Assembly: GCF_001308875.1 (NCBI RefSeq)
Contig: NZ_KQ465116.1
Coordinates: 79,738 to 143,737 of the forward strand
DNA from: Lysinibacillus sp. ZYM-1
Lineage (GTDB): Bacteria; Bacillota; Bacilli; Bacillales_A; Planococcaceae
Length of the DNA stretch: 64,000 nucleotides
Direction of reading: 5' to 3'
In this document: positions 1-8,981 of the stretch, piece after piece
How positions within the stretch are numbered: position 1 is the first letter of the stretch
How the letters are laid out: every line of letters begins with the position of its first letter
The notes under the pieces: model-generated
What the model saw: the letters and a program-made list of their open reading frames with translations, nothing else
Database searches by the model: none
Told to the model about the DNA's origin: nothing
Translations under genes and position numbers: made by a program

Positions 1-243
1 TCTAAAAATCGTTATATTTTAGCACTTCTTACGCCTTTTATCGTTCTCAATACTAGTATTATAATAGGTACTTGGCTATTACCAGCATATACACATTATG
101 GCACATTGCTGTTAGCGTATCACTGTAGTCTATGTTTGATTGATATTCTTTACGTGAAATATTTATTGAATTCTCCCAAAAATTCACAAATTGAAGAAAC
201 ACCTAAGGGCTATGAAATTTTAGTTCCACCAACCGTTCACTAA
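1..243 (+). CDS. C-terminal part of a membrane protein, possibly DUF3267 family
   Basis: The reading frame is open from the first base and ends at a TAA. The visible 80 residues hold two hydrophobic stretches (ALLTPFIVLNTSIIIGTWLL and a second around residues 39-52) and a short polar tail ending in PPTVH. The pattern of a hydrophobic helix carrying 'LTPF' near the C-terminus resembles the DUF3267 family of putative membrane zinc peptidases, but the HExxH region would lie outside the window, so this is inference. The start is missing because of the window edge. A small membrane protein gene follows 70 bp downstream on the same strand. Confidence 0.5.
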   Translation, partial: SKNRYILALLTPFIVLNTSIIIGTWLLPAYTHYGTLLLAYHCSLCLIDILYVKYLLNSPKNSQIEETPKGYEILVPPTVH

Positions 244-313
244 ATTGCTTGTACTTGTTTTTTAATGGCGTTCTTTGTTATGCTATTACTATTGAAAGAG
301 GGGAGGAATAGAC

Positions 314-499
314 TTGCTATTAATGATTGTAGTTCTATTCTCGGTATTCTATTTATTTCAAATTAATCGCATGACATATGCTCTATGCATGCGACGTGAA
401 ATTCCCGAAGAAAACCAGCCAAAAATATTCCGAACTATAAATATACTTATTACCATTTTACTTGTTTCATTCTATATTGAAATTTTATACGCAGTATAA
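314..499 (+). CDS. Small two-helix membrane protein, unknown function
   Basis: A 61-residue protein with a TTG start preceded by a strong GGGGAGGA ribosome binding site about 7 nt upstream. It has an N-terminal hydrophobic helix (about residues 2-16), a polar loop with CMRREIPEEN, and a second hydrophobic helix (about residues 42-60), so it should span the membrane twice. It follows the preceding membrane-protein gene by 70 bp and could share its transcript. The TAA stop lies only 14 bp before a structured segment. I do not recognise a family. The good ribosome binding site and clean membrane topology make it likely to be real. Confidence 0.65.
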   Translation: MLLMIVVLFSVFYLFQINRMTYALCMRREIPEENQPKIFRTINILITILLVSFYIEILYAV

Positions 500-513
500 C
501 GGAAAAGTAAAAT

Positions 514-665
514 ACATTCGCGCACATCCGCACGCTCAAAGATAAGTTGAGCCCCCATAGAACAACTTGTTCAAACCATTACTAATGGCTTGGATCTCTG
601 GCATGCGGCGCGAATGTCTGACATTGTTAAGAAAAGCTAAGAGTAATGAATCTCTTAGCTTTTCG
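514..665 (+). ncRNA. Candidate structured RNA (multi-branch) ending in a terminator
   Basis: Bases 514-523 are perfectly complementary to 608-617 (a 10-bp closing helix). Inside it sit short hairpins: GCTCAA/TTGAGC around 534-552 and CCATT/AATGG around 578-590. Extra pairing of CCGCA (528-532) with TGCGG (604-608) can extend the closing stem. A 12-bp terminator hairpin follows at 632-663. No protein fits. I see no convincing sigma-A promoter just upstream, so the element may be processed from, or be the 3' UTR of, the upstream membrane-protein transcript. It lacks the tmRNA, SRP RNA and 6S hallmarks I know. Confidence 0.45.
632..663. terminator. Rho-independent terminator, bidirectional
   Basis: A perfect 12-bp stem (AAAAGCTAAGAG / CTCTTAGCTTTT) with an 8-nt loop. 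It lies between the plus-strand structured RNA and the 3' end of the minus-strand yjcZ-like gene and can serve both. Confidence 0.7.
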
Positions 666-677
666 CTGTTTTATTAA

Positions 678-782
678 TTAGTATAGGAACGCTGCGCCAA
701 CGATAATTAATAAAATAAACAACACAACTAATAAAGCAAAGCCTGAGCCGTAGCCACCGCCACCGTATCCTCCGTTGCCCAT
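678..782 (-). CDS. YjcZ-family sporulation miniprotein
   Basis: A 34-residue protein: a Gly/Tyr-rich head (MGNGGYGGGGYGSG) followed by one hydrophobic helix (FALLVVLFILLIIVGAAFLY). This is the layout of the YjcZ/YhcZ-type sporulation miniproteins found in many copies in Bacillales; they are small single-helix proteins of the spore or sporangium membrane. The start ATG follows a strong AAAGGGGGTGA ribosome binding site. The gene is divergent from prsA, and a shared terminator lies just beyond its stop. The exact role is unknown. Confidence 0.85.
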   Translation of the reverse strand: MGNGGYGGGGYGSGFALLVVLFILLIIVGAAFLY

Positions 783-924
783 AACTTCACCCCCTTTCTT
801 TTCTATATCCTATGCGCTTCAAAATTTGAAATATAGGCAATACTCAAGGGGAACCATTTTGTTTTTAAAACGTTTATGTTATAGTAAAAAATGGACGAAA
901 CCATGTTAGGAGAGAATATCCACT

Positions 925-1905
925 ATGAAAAAGACAGTTTTATCTTTAACTTTAGCTGCTTCTGTTTTAGCGCTCGGTGCTTGTAGCGGAGGAGATAGCA
1001 AAGCAATCGTTACTTCTAAAGTTGGCGATATTTCAGTTGCTGATTTTAATGAAAAAGCCAAAGCTTTAACAGGTTCATATGTATTACAGCAAATGGTGAC
1101 TGAAAAAGTATTGTCTGACAAATATGAAGTAACTGATAAAGAAATTAAAGAAGCTTACGATACAACAGCTTCACAATTCGGTGATGGTTTTGCACAAGCA
1201 CTTGCTGAAAGTGGCTTAACAGAACAAGGCTTTAAAGATTCTTTACGTGTTCAACTTCTTCAAGAAAAAGCTTTAAAAGATCAAGCTATTAAAGAAGAAG
1301 ATGTGAAAAAATACTACGAGCAAATGAAAACAGAATTAAATGGTCGTCATATTTTAGTAGCAGATGAAAAAACAGCAAAAGAAGTCATCGAAAAAATTAA
1401 AGGTGGCGCTAAATTTGCTGATGTAGCAAAAGAGTACTCTACTGATACAGGTTCTGCACAAAAAGGTGGAGAGCTTGGATGGTTCTCTGTTGGTTCGATG
1501 GTTGATGAGTTTAACGATGCTGCTTATGCGCTTGAATTAAACACTTTAAGTGAGCCAGTAAAATCTAGCTTTGGTTATCACGTAATCGAAATTACGGACA
1601 AGCGTGATGTGAAAGATATCGGTTCATTTAAAGATGAAGAAGAAAAAATTCGCACAACAATGTTAAGTAAGCTGAACCAAACAGGTGAAGCACAAACTAT
1701 TCTAAAAGACATTGTTGCAAAAATGGCAAAAGATGCGAATGTTAAAACTTCTGATAAAGATTTAAAAGGTTCACTAGAATTCTTTACAACAACAAGTGAA
1801 GAACAAGCAAAAGCAGATGAGGAAGCTGCTAAAAAAGCAGATGAAAAAGCTGCTAAAGAAGAGTCTGGCGACAAAGCAGAAGATACTGATAAAGAATCTA
1901 AATAA
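925..1905 (+). CDS. prsA: PrsA foldase lipoprotein, peptidyl-prolyl isomerase
   Basis: PrsA is a membrane-anchored extracytoplasmic chaperone that helps secreted proteins fold after Sec export. The 326-residue product has a lipoprotein signal with lipobox LGAC (Cys20), an N-terminal chaperone region, a parvulin (PpiC) domain at about residues 139-228 with the typical GRHILV start and GGELGWFSVG core, and a C-terminal helical region ending in a low-complexity Lys/Glu/Ala tail from about residue 295. Start: ATG with TTAGGAGAG upstream. The gene appears to be monocistronic, with a strong terminator 40 bp after the stop. Length and domain order match Bacillus PrsA (about 290 residues) apart from the longer acidic tail. 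Confidence 0.96.
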   Translation: MKKTVLSLTLAASVLALGACSGGDSKAIVTSKVGDISVADFNEKAKALTGSYVLQQMVTEKVLSDKYEVTDKEIKEAYDTTASQFGDGFAQALAESGLTEQGFKDSLRVQLLQEKALKDQAIKEEDVKKYYEQMKTELNGRHILVADEKTAKEVIEKIKGGAKFADVAKEYSTDTGSAQKGGELGWFSVGSMVDEFNDAAYALELNTLSEPVKSSFGYHVIEITDKRDVKDIGSFKDEEEKIRTTMLSKLNQTGEAQTILKDIVAKMAKDANVKTSDKDLKGSLEFFTTTSEEQAKADEEAAKKADEKAAKEESGDKAEDTDKESK

Positions 1906-1944
1906 TCAGGATGATTATACTTTTCCTCTAATAGAACAAAATCA

Positions 1945-1978
1945 AAAGGGAGCATCTCACATTTCAGATGCTCCCTTT
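1945..1978. terminator. Terminator between prsA and the chemotaxis receptor gene
   Basis: A 13-bp perfect stem (AAAGGGAGCATCT / AGATGCTCCCTTT) with an 8-nt loop, T-rich on the plus side. The genes on either side converge, so it probably serves both. Confidence 0.9.
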
Positions 1979-1986
1979 ATCTTTTT

Positions 1987-3291
1987 CTATTTCACTTTAA
2001 ATTGGCTTATTTCAGCTTGTAAGTCATTCGACATCGTCTGAAGCACATTTGCTGCACTTGCAATTTCCTCATTAGAGGCAGTTTGTTGCTCAATTGATAG
2101 CGCAATATGCTGTATACCTGAAGACGTACCATTCGCAATACCTACAATTTCTTTCGTTGCATAATCGGTTTGACTTGCCTTTTCATTTACACGCAATACA
2201 ATATCCGTAACTTCCCTTGTACAATGGCTAATCTGTTGTAAATATTCTACAATATTTTTAAAAGCACCGCCTGTCTGCTCAACAGCTTCTCGCCCTTCTT
2301 CCACAAATTGCGTGCCACTATTAATAGCATAAACTGCACTTGATGTTTGGCTTAAGATATCATCCACTAATGTTCGGATATTATCAGCAGCCTTACCAGA
2401 TTCCTCTGCTAGTTTTCTTACTTCATCAGCGACAACTGCAAATCCTTTACCAGCCTCTCCTGCTCGAGCCGCCTCAATGGATGCATTCAATGCAAGCAAG
2501 TTTGTTTGATCTGTAATGCTTGTAATTAGTGCCACAATAGTACTAATCTCTTTTGATTTTTCTCCTAAAGCATTCACAACCTCTGTTGATTGATGAACAG
2601 ATTCATTAATTGTATTCATTTTTTCAATCGTTTGCTCAATTAATTGTAATCCTAAATCAGCCTTTTGATTCGTTTCATTTGCTATATTTGAAACTGCTTG
2701 CACAGCAGAGGAAGCATGATCCATATCTTTGGAAATTAAATTAGCAGATTCAGATAATAAGTCCATTTGCTTCAATTGTCCTTCTGCGCTAGCGACAATT
2801 TCTCCTATAGCAACAGAAATTGTTTCAACTGTGTTACTACTTTGCTCTGTAATAGTTGTAAATTCACTTGTATAGGCAGAAACATCTGTTGATGCTTTAT
2901 TCGCCTTTTCAATGACTATGCCGATTTGCTCTAACATATGATTAAATTCAGTCGATAATTGCCCGATTTCATCTTTCAATTTATCATCAATACGTATTGT
3001 TAAATCACCATCTGCTGCTTGTGTCATTGCTTTTAACACACGTTTTACACGCTTTAAGACGATATACCTTGTACATAACGAAATGATTACTGTACCAATA
3101 AATAGCGAAATTAAGGTATTTATGGCAACACCAGCACTACCATCTAACGCCACTACCTTTTCGATTTGTTGACTAATAAATTCTGAAATATGTGAGCTAA
3201 TAAATAAACTGATACCAATAGCTAGTATCATTTTGAAAATTAAGCTTTTCCAAAATTTAATTTTACGTGAAACAAGTACCTCTTTATCCAT
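1987..3291 (-). CDS. Methyl-accepting chemotaxis protein with minimal sensor region
   Basis: A chemoreceptor that controls the CheA kinase. The 434-residue product has two transmembrane helices (about residues 17-33 and 57-76), a HAMP domain (about 77-130) and a long coiled-coil signalling domain with the conserved hairpin tip (EAARAGEAGKGFAVVADEVR, then KLAEES). The loop between the helices is only about 23 residues, so there is no extracellular ligand-binding domain; it may sense membrane state or a partner protein. Start ATG with GGGG ribosome binding site. The gene stands alone and converges on prsA. Confidence 0.93.
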   Translation of the reverse strand: MDKEVLVSRKIKFWKSLIFKMILAIGISLFISSHISEFISQQIEKVVALDGSAGVAINTLISLFIGTVIISLCTRYIVLKRVKRVLKAMTQAADGDLTIRIDDKLKDEIGQLSTEFNHMLEQIGIVIEKANKASTDVSAYTSEFTTITEQSSNTVETISVAIGEIVASAEGQLKQMDLLSESANLISKDMDHASSAVQAVSNIANETNQKADLGLQLIEQTIEKMNTINESVHQSTEVVNALGEKSKEISTIVALITSITDQTNLLALNASIEAARAGEAGKGFAVVADEVRKLAEESGKAADNIRTLVDDILSQTSSAVYAINSGTQFVEEGREAVEQTGGAFKNIVEYLQQISHCTREVTDIVLRVNEKASQTDYATKEIVGIANGTSSGIQHIALSIEQQTASNEEIASAANVLQTMSNDLQAEISQFKVK

Positions 3292-3443
3292 TGTTTTTCC
3301 CCATTCCTATAAATTCTTCCTTTATTCTAAAATAAATACAGTATTGGTACAATGGATAGGTACTAATATTCCACAGATACATAATTAGACTTACATAAAT
3401 ACACTTAAAAATAGTTATTAACGAACTAAAATTTCACAATTAT

Positions 3444-4379
3444 TTAAAAAGTAGGCTTATAAAATGAACGGTTATCCAGTGGGAAGAGTCTCTCTGTAAA
3501 TTCACCTGGTGCCGTTTTACCTAGTGCTCTTGTCAGCATATTCATCTTAGCATCGATGTTATCAATATAATGAAGAATTTCCGCTTCTTGAATCATTGGC
3601 TTTTTCGGGCTACCCCATTCTTCCTTGCCGTGGTGCGATAAAACCATATGCTGTAAAAGCATCACTTCTTCACCCTCAATTTCTAGTTCACTAGCAATTT
3701 TAGCGATTTCATTCACCATAATCGTAATATGTCCTAATAAATTGCCCTCCACTGTATACATCGTGGCAACTGGACCAGACAGCTCCACAACCTTTCCAAT
3801 ATCGTGCAAAATAATACCTGCATATAACAAATCACGATTAAGAGTTGGATATAAATCGGCAATGGCCTTACCTAGTTTTAACATGGACACCATATGATCT
3901 AATAAGCCAGAAGCATAATCGTGATGATTTTTAGTGGCCGCTGGAAAAACTAAAATGGCGTCCTGATGTTTTTTAATTGCCGCTCTCGTAATACGAGAAA
4001 TACTTGGATTTTTAATATCAAAGAAAAATTGATTCAATTCTTCATATAATTGTTCCTTTGGTGTTTCAGAGGAGGGCACTAAATCATGAATGGCAATTCC
4101 TTCTTCTGGCTTTGCCACACGAATTGCTTTGATACGCAATTGATTTTTTCCTCTGTAGTCATGAATTTCTCCACCGACACGCACAATGGCTTCAGCATGA
4201 TACATCTTTTCATGATCTTCATTTGTGTCCCAGAGCTTTGCCTCAATATCTCCACTTTTATCTTGTAATATTAGCGACATAAATGGCTTTCCAACAGTAG
4301 TAACTCCTTTTGTCGCTTGTTTAATTAATAAGTATTGATCAACTGATTCTCCAACTTGGAGCGTTGTAATTCCTTTCAT
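3444..4379 (-). CDS. yhaM: 3'-5' exoribonuclease YhaM
   Basis: YhaM is a 3'-5' exonuclease acting on RNA and single-stranded DNA in Bacillus and Staphylococcus. The 311-residue product (family about 314) has an N-terminal OB-fold (about residues 10-90, with DIEAKLWD) and a C-terminal HD metal-binding domain with His192-Asp193 ([11 protein letters not shown]) plus a downstream HHG motif. Its ATG overlaps the stop of yhaN by 4 bp (ATGA), so translation is probably coupled. It is the last gene of yhaO-yhaN-yhaM. I see no clear terminator in the 150 bp before the next minus-strand gene. Confidence 0.95.
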   Translation of the reverse strand: MKGITTLQVGESVDQYLLIKQATKGVTTVGKPFMSLILQDKSGDIEAKLWDTNEDHEKMYHAEAIVRVGGEIHDYRGKNQLRIKAIRVAKPEEGIAIHDLVPSSETPKEQLYEELNQFFFDIKNPSISRITRAAIKKHQDAILVFPAATKNHHDYASGLLDHMVSMLKLGKAIADLYPTLNRDLLYAGIILHDIGKVVELSGPVATMYTVEGNLLGHITIMVNEIAKIASELEIEGEEVMLLQHMVLSHHGKEEWGSPKKPMIQEAEILHYIDNIDAKMNMLTRALGKTAPGEFTERLFPLDNRSFYKPTF

Positions 4380-7273
4380 GTTGACGCCACTCCCCTTTCA
4401 TTTGCTAGTGCTCCTACATCAATAATTTTCTCTTTTGGCCAATGTTTGAGCATTGCGTCATGGCAAGTAAAATACAAAATTTGATGTTCATATCCTACTT
4501 CTTTCATTAATTGTACCATTTTGTCTGTACGGTTTCGATCAAAATGGACAAATGGATCGTCCATAATGATTGGGAATGGCGCTGAGGTCGTCAACGTTTG
4601 CGCAAGCGCCATACGCAATGCAATGTAGGCCTGCTCCTTAGTTGCCTGCGATAATTCAACCATTTGATAACGGAATCCAGCCACATCTTGCGCAACAAAG
4701 TAGCCTTCGTCATGAATCACCAGTTGATCGTATCTTCCTCCTGTTAGTAAACGAAATATTGCATTGACCTTCAATAAAACATGAGGTAATTTTTCTTCTC
4801 GAAGACGAAATAATGTTTCATGAATGGCAGTAGCCACAGCTTTTTTCGTTGCCCAGTGCTCAATAAGCTGTTGCAACTCTGATTTTTCCTGTTCAAACTG
4901 TTGCAACAATTTTCCATATTTCTCATCATTTAATAACTGTTCTTTTTCAATCTGCAGTGCAGCACGTTGTTCAAGACATCGGTCAATCTCCAACTGCAAA
5001 GAATCTTGCTCTTGTTCTAAAACACGCATATCCTCTATAACAGAGTCCTCTATCAGATGCTTGTCATGAGGGAAATTAAGTGAAGCTAATTGAGCCTGGA
5101 CAGTTTGAAGCTCAGTCGTAATTTTTCTCTGTTGCTCAAATTGCTCATACCTCTCATAATACGCTTGCTCGTTTTGTACCTGCGCTTCGTTCAATAGCTG
5201 TGTCATCTCAGTGGTATAACGATCCATCCTTGTTTGTCCACCTTGTAGGTTCCTCTCGATATCAGCTAGCTGATCTTTTGTTTGCTGTACTCGCTGTTGT
5301 TGTTGTTGGGCTTCAAGGTAGGCTGTGCGTAGATACACATATATTTCATGTTCATTAAAAGTTCCATCTAGCACCTGTTGAAGCTGTTCATAGAGACTTT
5401 TCTTTTCATCCTGAGTTTCTTGCAAAAGGCTACTATTACCCTTCCTTTTAACTGCCAGCTCTTGCACACCCCGTATACGCATAAATAATTCTGGCATTAA
5501 CGTTCTGGCTATTGTGCCCTGTAATCGATAGCGCTTTAAATAATGCTGCAATGACTGCGAAGCTTCCTCACTTTCCAATTCTGCTTGTTGAATTTTATAT
5601 TCAAGTTTGGTGTATTGCTGCTCCTTTTCACTTTGCTGTTCATTGACATGTAACCAACGATCTTCCAGTCTTTCCTTCTTTAAGAATATAGATTGTACAG
5701 TCGTTTCCTCTTGTTCTAACTGTCGGAAGAGGTGACTTTGTTCTTTATTCGGCGTCTCGGTTGCTTGTCTAACAAATCTCATCAACAATATTGTTAACAT
5801 TGTTAAAACAGCGCCAATAACGGCCACTGCCACATTTTTTTGGAATATACCATAAGCAAATGACAATAAACCAATAAATAACACCATCCAGAAAAAAATA
5901 TCGGGCTGCTTTTGTTTAGTACGTTGGGATTTGGCAGCACGCAATTGCTCAAGCCTTCGTTTTTGTTGAGGCCACTGTGCTAAAATATGTTCTTCTTCCT
6001 TTGTTAATGACTCGCGCTTTAGCCTTTGCTTCTGTTGCGTGATGGCATCTAACTCATGATGGACTTGCTCTAATGAACGTAAGTGAAACTTTAGCTCCTC
6101 TTCCGCATCCTCTAGCTTTTTTAATTGATGTTGAAATTGTTGTTCCTGCTGTAAGGATACTGTTTCCCCGAGAAGAATCTCCTGTGCCTCTTTCTCTTGT
6201 ACACCTAATAAACGAAACTGCGCATCAATTTCTTGCTCTAGCATAAAGAGATCGTCTCGTAAGTTTTGCTCTTTCACCGTCAACTGATGCCATATTGCCT
6301 CTTTTTGCATGAGACGGCCCATTTCGTTTACCGTTTGCTCATCTACTGTTGCAAGCACTTTGTTTTGTAAAGATTGATATTGTTCTTTTAATTGCATCAG
6401 CTGTTGACTTTCGTGTAAAAGACGGTCCTTTAATTGTTCATAACGTCTTAAGCCTTCTGGAGGAAACTGAACATGCTGATAGTTAACCAATGTCTGTTGC
6501 AAAGTCTGTTGTTGCTTGATAAGAGGTAATGCCTGTTTTTGAACAGTTAGCTGTAGCCACTGTTGTTGTTGCAATTTTTGAATGGCATACAAGTTCTCAA
6601 GGTTTTGCTCAAGAAGTTGCAATTGCTGTAACTTATCCTCAAATGTTTGGATTTTTCCTTGTTCCAGTTTAATCGTTCGTTCCAGTTGCTTTAACTGCTC
6701 AATTTTTTGATTAATCACTGGAACTTTACCTGTTTTTTTAAATAACTCGTTCGCCTCTTTATCCATTTTCTTTTCAAGAGCGGATAAGTGCTGGATGCCT
6801 GTTGTACCAGAAGCAAGAAGAAGATGTGTTAACTCCTCCTCAGACATTTTTTCAATGCCTTGAAGCTCATGCAATGAAAAAGAAAAAATGGATTCAAAGG
6901 AGGCTCTAGAATAGCCATATAATAGCTTTGCTAGCAGCTCATCCTGTCCCGTTGTGCCATCCTCAAGATAAACAGTGACATCACCTGCAGCTTTGCCCTT
7001 CACACGTTCAATGATGCATTGACCATGAATGGGATGCAATAATGTCAGTTGGCCGCCAAATTTCGTCGAAGCTTTGGGTTCATATTTGCGCTGTGTCTGC
7101 TGCCTTGTTGGAAAGCCAAATAACATTTGTAAAATAAATTGCTGAATTGTTGTTTTTCCTGCCTCATTTAATCCATAAAAAATAGTAACGCCTTCATTTA
7201 AGGAAATTGTCAGGTTTTCATGCTTACCAAAGCCATAAATTTGTATTTTTTTGATTGTCAGCATGTGCTTCAC
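4376..7273 (-). CDS. yhaN: YhaN, SbcC/Rad50-like SMC-type ATPase
   Basis: The 965-residue product has a Walker A motif GLNEAGKTT (residues 34-42) at the N-terminus, long Gln/Glu-rich coiled coils, and at the C-terminus an ABC signature-like segment ([19 protein letters not shown]) and Walker B ([13 protein letters not shown]). This is the AAA_27/YhaN family, the ATPase partner of an Mre11-like nuclease, and is probably a DNA-processing complex with YhaO. Two hydrophobic segments lie between the coiled coils (about residues 455-505), suggesting membrane attachment of the coiled-coil apex. It overlaps yhaO and yhaM by 4 bp each. Residues M1 and M4 are both possible starts; the 4-bp overlap supports M1. 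Confidence 0.93.
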   Translation of the reverse strand: MKHMLTIKKIQIYGFGKHENLTISLNEGVTIFYGLNEAGKTTIQQFILQMLFGFPTRQQTQRKYEPKASTKFGGQLTLLHPIHGQCIIERVKGKAAGDVTVYLEDGTTGQDELLAKLLYGYSRASFESIFSFSLHELQGIEKMSEEELTHLLLASGTTGIQHLSALEKKMDKEANELFKKTGKVPVINQKIEQLKQLERTIKLEQGKIQTFEDKLQQLQLLEQNLENLYAIQKLQQQQWLQLTVQKQALPLIKQQQTLQQTLVNYQHVQFPPEGLRRYEQLKDRLLHESQQLMQLKEQYQSLQNKVLATVDEQTVNEMGRLMQKEAIWHQLTVKEQNLRDDLFMLEQEIDAQFRLLGVQEKEAQEILLGETVSLQQEQQFQHQLKKLEDAEEELKFHLRSLEQVHHELDAITQQKQRLKRESLTKEEEHILAQWPQQKRRLEQLRAAKSQRTKQKQPDIFFWMVLFIGLLSFAYGIFQKNVAVAVIGAVLTMLTILLMRFVRQATETPNKEQSHLFRQLEQEETTVQSIFLKKERLEDRWLHVNEQQSEKEQQYTKLEYKIQQAELESEEASQSLQHYLKRYRLQGTIARTLMPELFMRIRGVQELAVKRKGNSSLLQETQDEKKSLYEQLQQVLDGTFNEHEIYVYLRTAYLEAQQQQQRVQQTKDQLADIERNLQGGQTRMDRYTTEMTQLLNEAQVQNEQAYYERYEQFEQQRKITTELQTVQAQLASLNFPHDKHLIEDSVIEDMRVLEQEQDSLQLEIDRCLEQRAALQIEKEQLLNDEKYGKLLQQFEQEKSELQQLIEHWATKKAVATAIHETLFRLREEKLPHVLLKVNAIFRLLTGGRYDQLVIHDEGYFVAQDVAGFRYQMVELSQATKEQAYIALRMALAQTLTTSAPFPIIMDDPFVHFDRNRTDKMVQLMKEVGYEHQILYFTCHDAMLKHWPKEKIIDVGALANERGVAST

Positions 7274-8484
7274 GCCCTTTGAATTTCTTCTGCCAATAGT
7301 GCCTGTGCACTGTGCGTTAGATTTTTCATGTCCTTTTCGGTTAAAGGTTCTATCAGCCTAGCGCCTCCAGCATACTGGTACAAGTCTTTTAGTATATCCT
7401 TCCAATCATTACTGTCCCATTGCTCCATTAAACTCACAACGGATTGCGTAGAAGCAGAATGTTCATAGTAAATTGAAGACTTTTGCAACACCATTTTTTG
7501 TACCCAACACATTGGCTCTAGACCCTCTTCCGCCTCTCGAATGGTCTCCAACCAAGCATCCACCGTTGCATGTTCAAACAAGGCTTCCGTTTGTTCATCA
7601 ATATTTTTTAAATGTAGCTCAACTACTGATGCTCCCAAAGTAGTCCGATTGGCCGCGATTGCTTCTTCGCATCTTTTGAGTAATTCATTAGCATGTACCA
7701 CATCCGTACAATCTACCTCTATCGTGCTATAAACAATGGCGGAGGTAGGGATAAAATCAAGTTCACAAGCTGCTTGGGATAAAGTCACATCATAGAAACC
7801 TTTTATTCCTTGTTCTTTACGATGACGACTTTGAATATTGCCTGGATAAACTATAGGAGGGTTTTGATGTAAGAGCTGTCGTTTATGAATATGTCCTAAA
7901 GCCCAATAATGATAGTTCTTTTCAAGCAGCTGCTGTTTTGTGAATGGAGCATACAAAGCATGTGAAGTATCGCTGGCCTCACTGCCGTGCAACATACCAA
8001 TATGAATGGCATGAGGATCCTGAGCAATTGGATACGTTTCAATAACCGATTTCTTCAAATGGCGTTCACTATAGCTGAAACCGTATATACGGACCTGTTG
8101 ACCGCGGATTTTTAACTGGACAACACTTGTCTCACTGGGCAATTCATAGACATTACTTGGTAAAGCAAAGCGTGTCCAAGTTCCCTTTAAATGATCATGG
8201 TTTCCATAGCTAATAATCACAGGAATATTGTGTTGAAAAAGCTTCTCCATTGCATCTTGAAATCTTCTTTGGGCTTGTAAACTGCGATTCTCCCCGTCAT
8301 AAATATCTCCAACAATCAATAAAAAGTCAGGTTGCTCCTGAATCGCCCTCTGAATAATTTTATCGAAAGCATCAAAGGTACTTGATCGAATTTCCTTCAA
8401 AATGTGTTCAGGTAAGCCAAATAAGCCCTTAAATGGACTATCTAAATGTAAATCTGCCATATGAAAAAAACGAATTGCTGACAT
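7270..8484 (-). CDS. yhaO: YhaO, Mre11/SbcD-like metallophosphoesterase nuclease
   Basis: The 404-residue product shows the calcineurin-like phosphoesterase motifs in order: DLHLDS (Asp11, His13), GD at 59-60 in LIVGDIYDG, GNHD (94-97), a histidine in the LHGSE region, and GHIH further on. It is the predicted nuclease subunit paired with the YhaN ATPase, analogous to SbcD-SbcC or Mre11-Rad50. It is the first gene of a three-gene operon with 4-bp overlaps. The start ATG follows GAGGTGATTGG. A perfect 8-bp inverted repeat 35 bp upstream is a candidate operator. Confidence 0.94.
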   Translation of the reverse strand: MSAIRFFHMADLHLDSPFKGLFGLPEHILKEIRSSTFDAFDKIIQRAIQEQPDFLLIVGDIYDGENRSLQAQRRFQDAMEKLFQHNIPVIISYGNHDHLKGTWTRFALPSNVYELPSETSVVQLKIRGQQVRIYGFSYSERHLKKSVIETYPIAQDPHAIHIGMLHGSEASDTSHALYAPFTKQQLLEKNYHYWALGHIHKRQLLHQNPPIVYPGNIQSRHRKEQGIKGFYDVTLSQAACELDFIPTSAIVYSTIEVDCTDVVHANELLKRCEEAIAANRTTLGASVVELHLKNIDEQTEALFEHATVDAWLETIREAEEGLEPMCWVQKMVLQKSSIYYEHSASTQSVVSLMEQWDSNDWKDILKDLYQYAGGARLIEPLTEKDMKNLTHSAQALLAEEIQRA

Positions 8485-8518
8485 CCAATCACCTCAACTA
8501 TAGATAATTCCCACCTTG

Positions 8519-8538
8519 GATAGTTACTATTAACTATC
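8519..8538. promoter_or_regulatory. Palindromic operator candidate upstream of yhaO
   Basis: GATAGTTA-CTAT-TAACTATC, perfect 8-bp arms with a 4-nt spacer, 35 bp upstream of the yhaO start. Its place and symmetry suggest a dimeric repressor site for the yhaONM operon. The cognate regulator is unknown. Confidence 0.4.
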
Positions 8539-8749
8539 AACCAAAGCAGTAATATGATTACAAAACCGAATATTTGTTCTATTTTATCATACTTCACGAT
8601 TTAAGAAAAATGGTATAACTGAAAAAATGCGTCGACTTACTTTTTCCACAATTTTCGTAATTTATCAAAAAGTTTACTAGTTTTACCGTGAAGTTTATAA
8701 ATCTTCTATGTATAATAGATATATATTTAAGTAAAAGGGTGGGGTTTGT

Positions 8750-8935
8750 ATGGAGAATTATCGTTTTACAGCTTTCGAAAAAACAGGGGAAACATTGTTT
8801 GATGAAACATGGACATTTGAAAATGATGAGACTGCTAAATTAAATGGTCAACAACAAATTGAAGAAAAAGGTGTTGCCAACAAAACTCATCGTCTTGTAA
8901 ACGCATCAGGTAAATTAATTTTATTCCATGTTTAA
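8750..8935 (+). CDS. yhzD: YhzD-like conserved small protein
   Basis: A 61-residue soluble protein with ATG start and AAAGGGTGGGG ribosome binding site. It has an acidic middle (FENDETAKLNGQQQI) and a conserved-looking end with KTHR and GKLILFHV. This ending and the location beside the yha genes match my memory of Bacillus YhzD, a small protein of unknown function. It is divergent from yhaO and converges on the enoyl-CoA hydratase gene with a strong shared terminator. A TATAAT sits at 8711-8716 but I see no good -35. Confidence 0.7.
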   Translation: MENYRFTAFEKTGETLFDETWTFENDETAKLNGQQQIEEKGVANKTHRLVNASGKLILFHV

Positions 8936-8941
8936 TAATTT

Positions 8942-8976
8942 GGAAAAGGCACGTAGGAAATCTACGTGCCTTTTCC
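8942..8976. terminator. Bidirectional terminator
   Basis: A perfect 15-bp stem (GGAAAAGGCACGTAG / CTACGTGCCTTTTCC) with a 5-nt loop, between the convergent yhzD and enoyl-CoA hydratase genes. Confidence 0.93.
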
Positions 8977-8981
8977 TATTT

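Noticed and set aside
514..665. SRP RNA, 6S RNA or tmRNA identity for the structured RNA
   Set aside because: The SRP tetraloop/GGAAG region, the 6S bubble layout and the tmRNA ends are all absent.
1796..2041. An 81-codon frame at the end of prsA
   Set aside because: It is an out-of-frame reading of the Lys/Glu-rich prsA tail and continues through the terminator.
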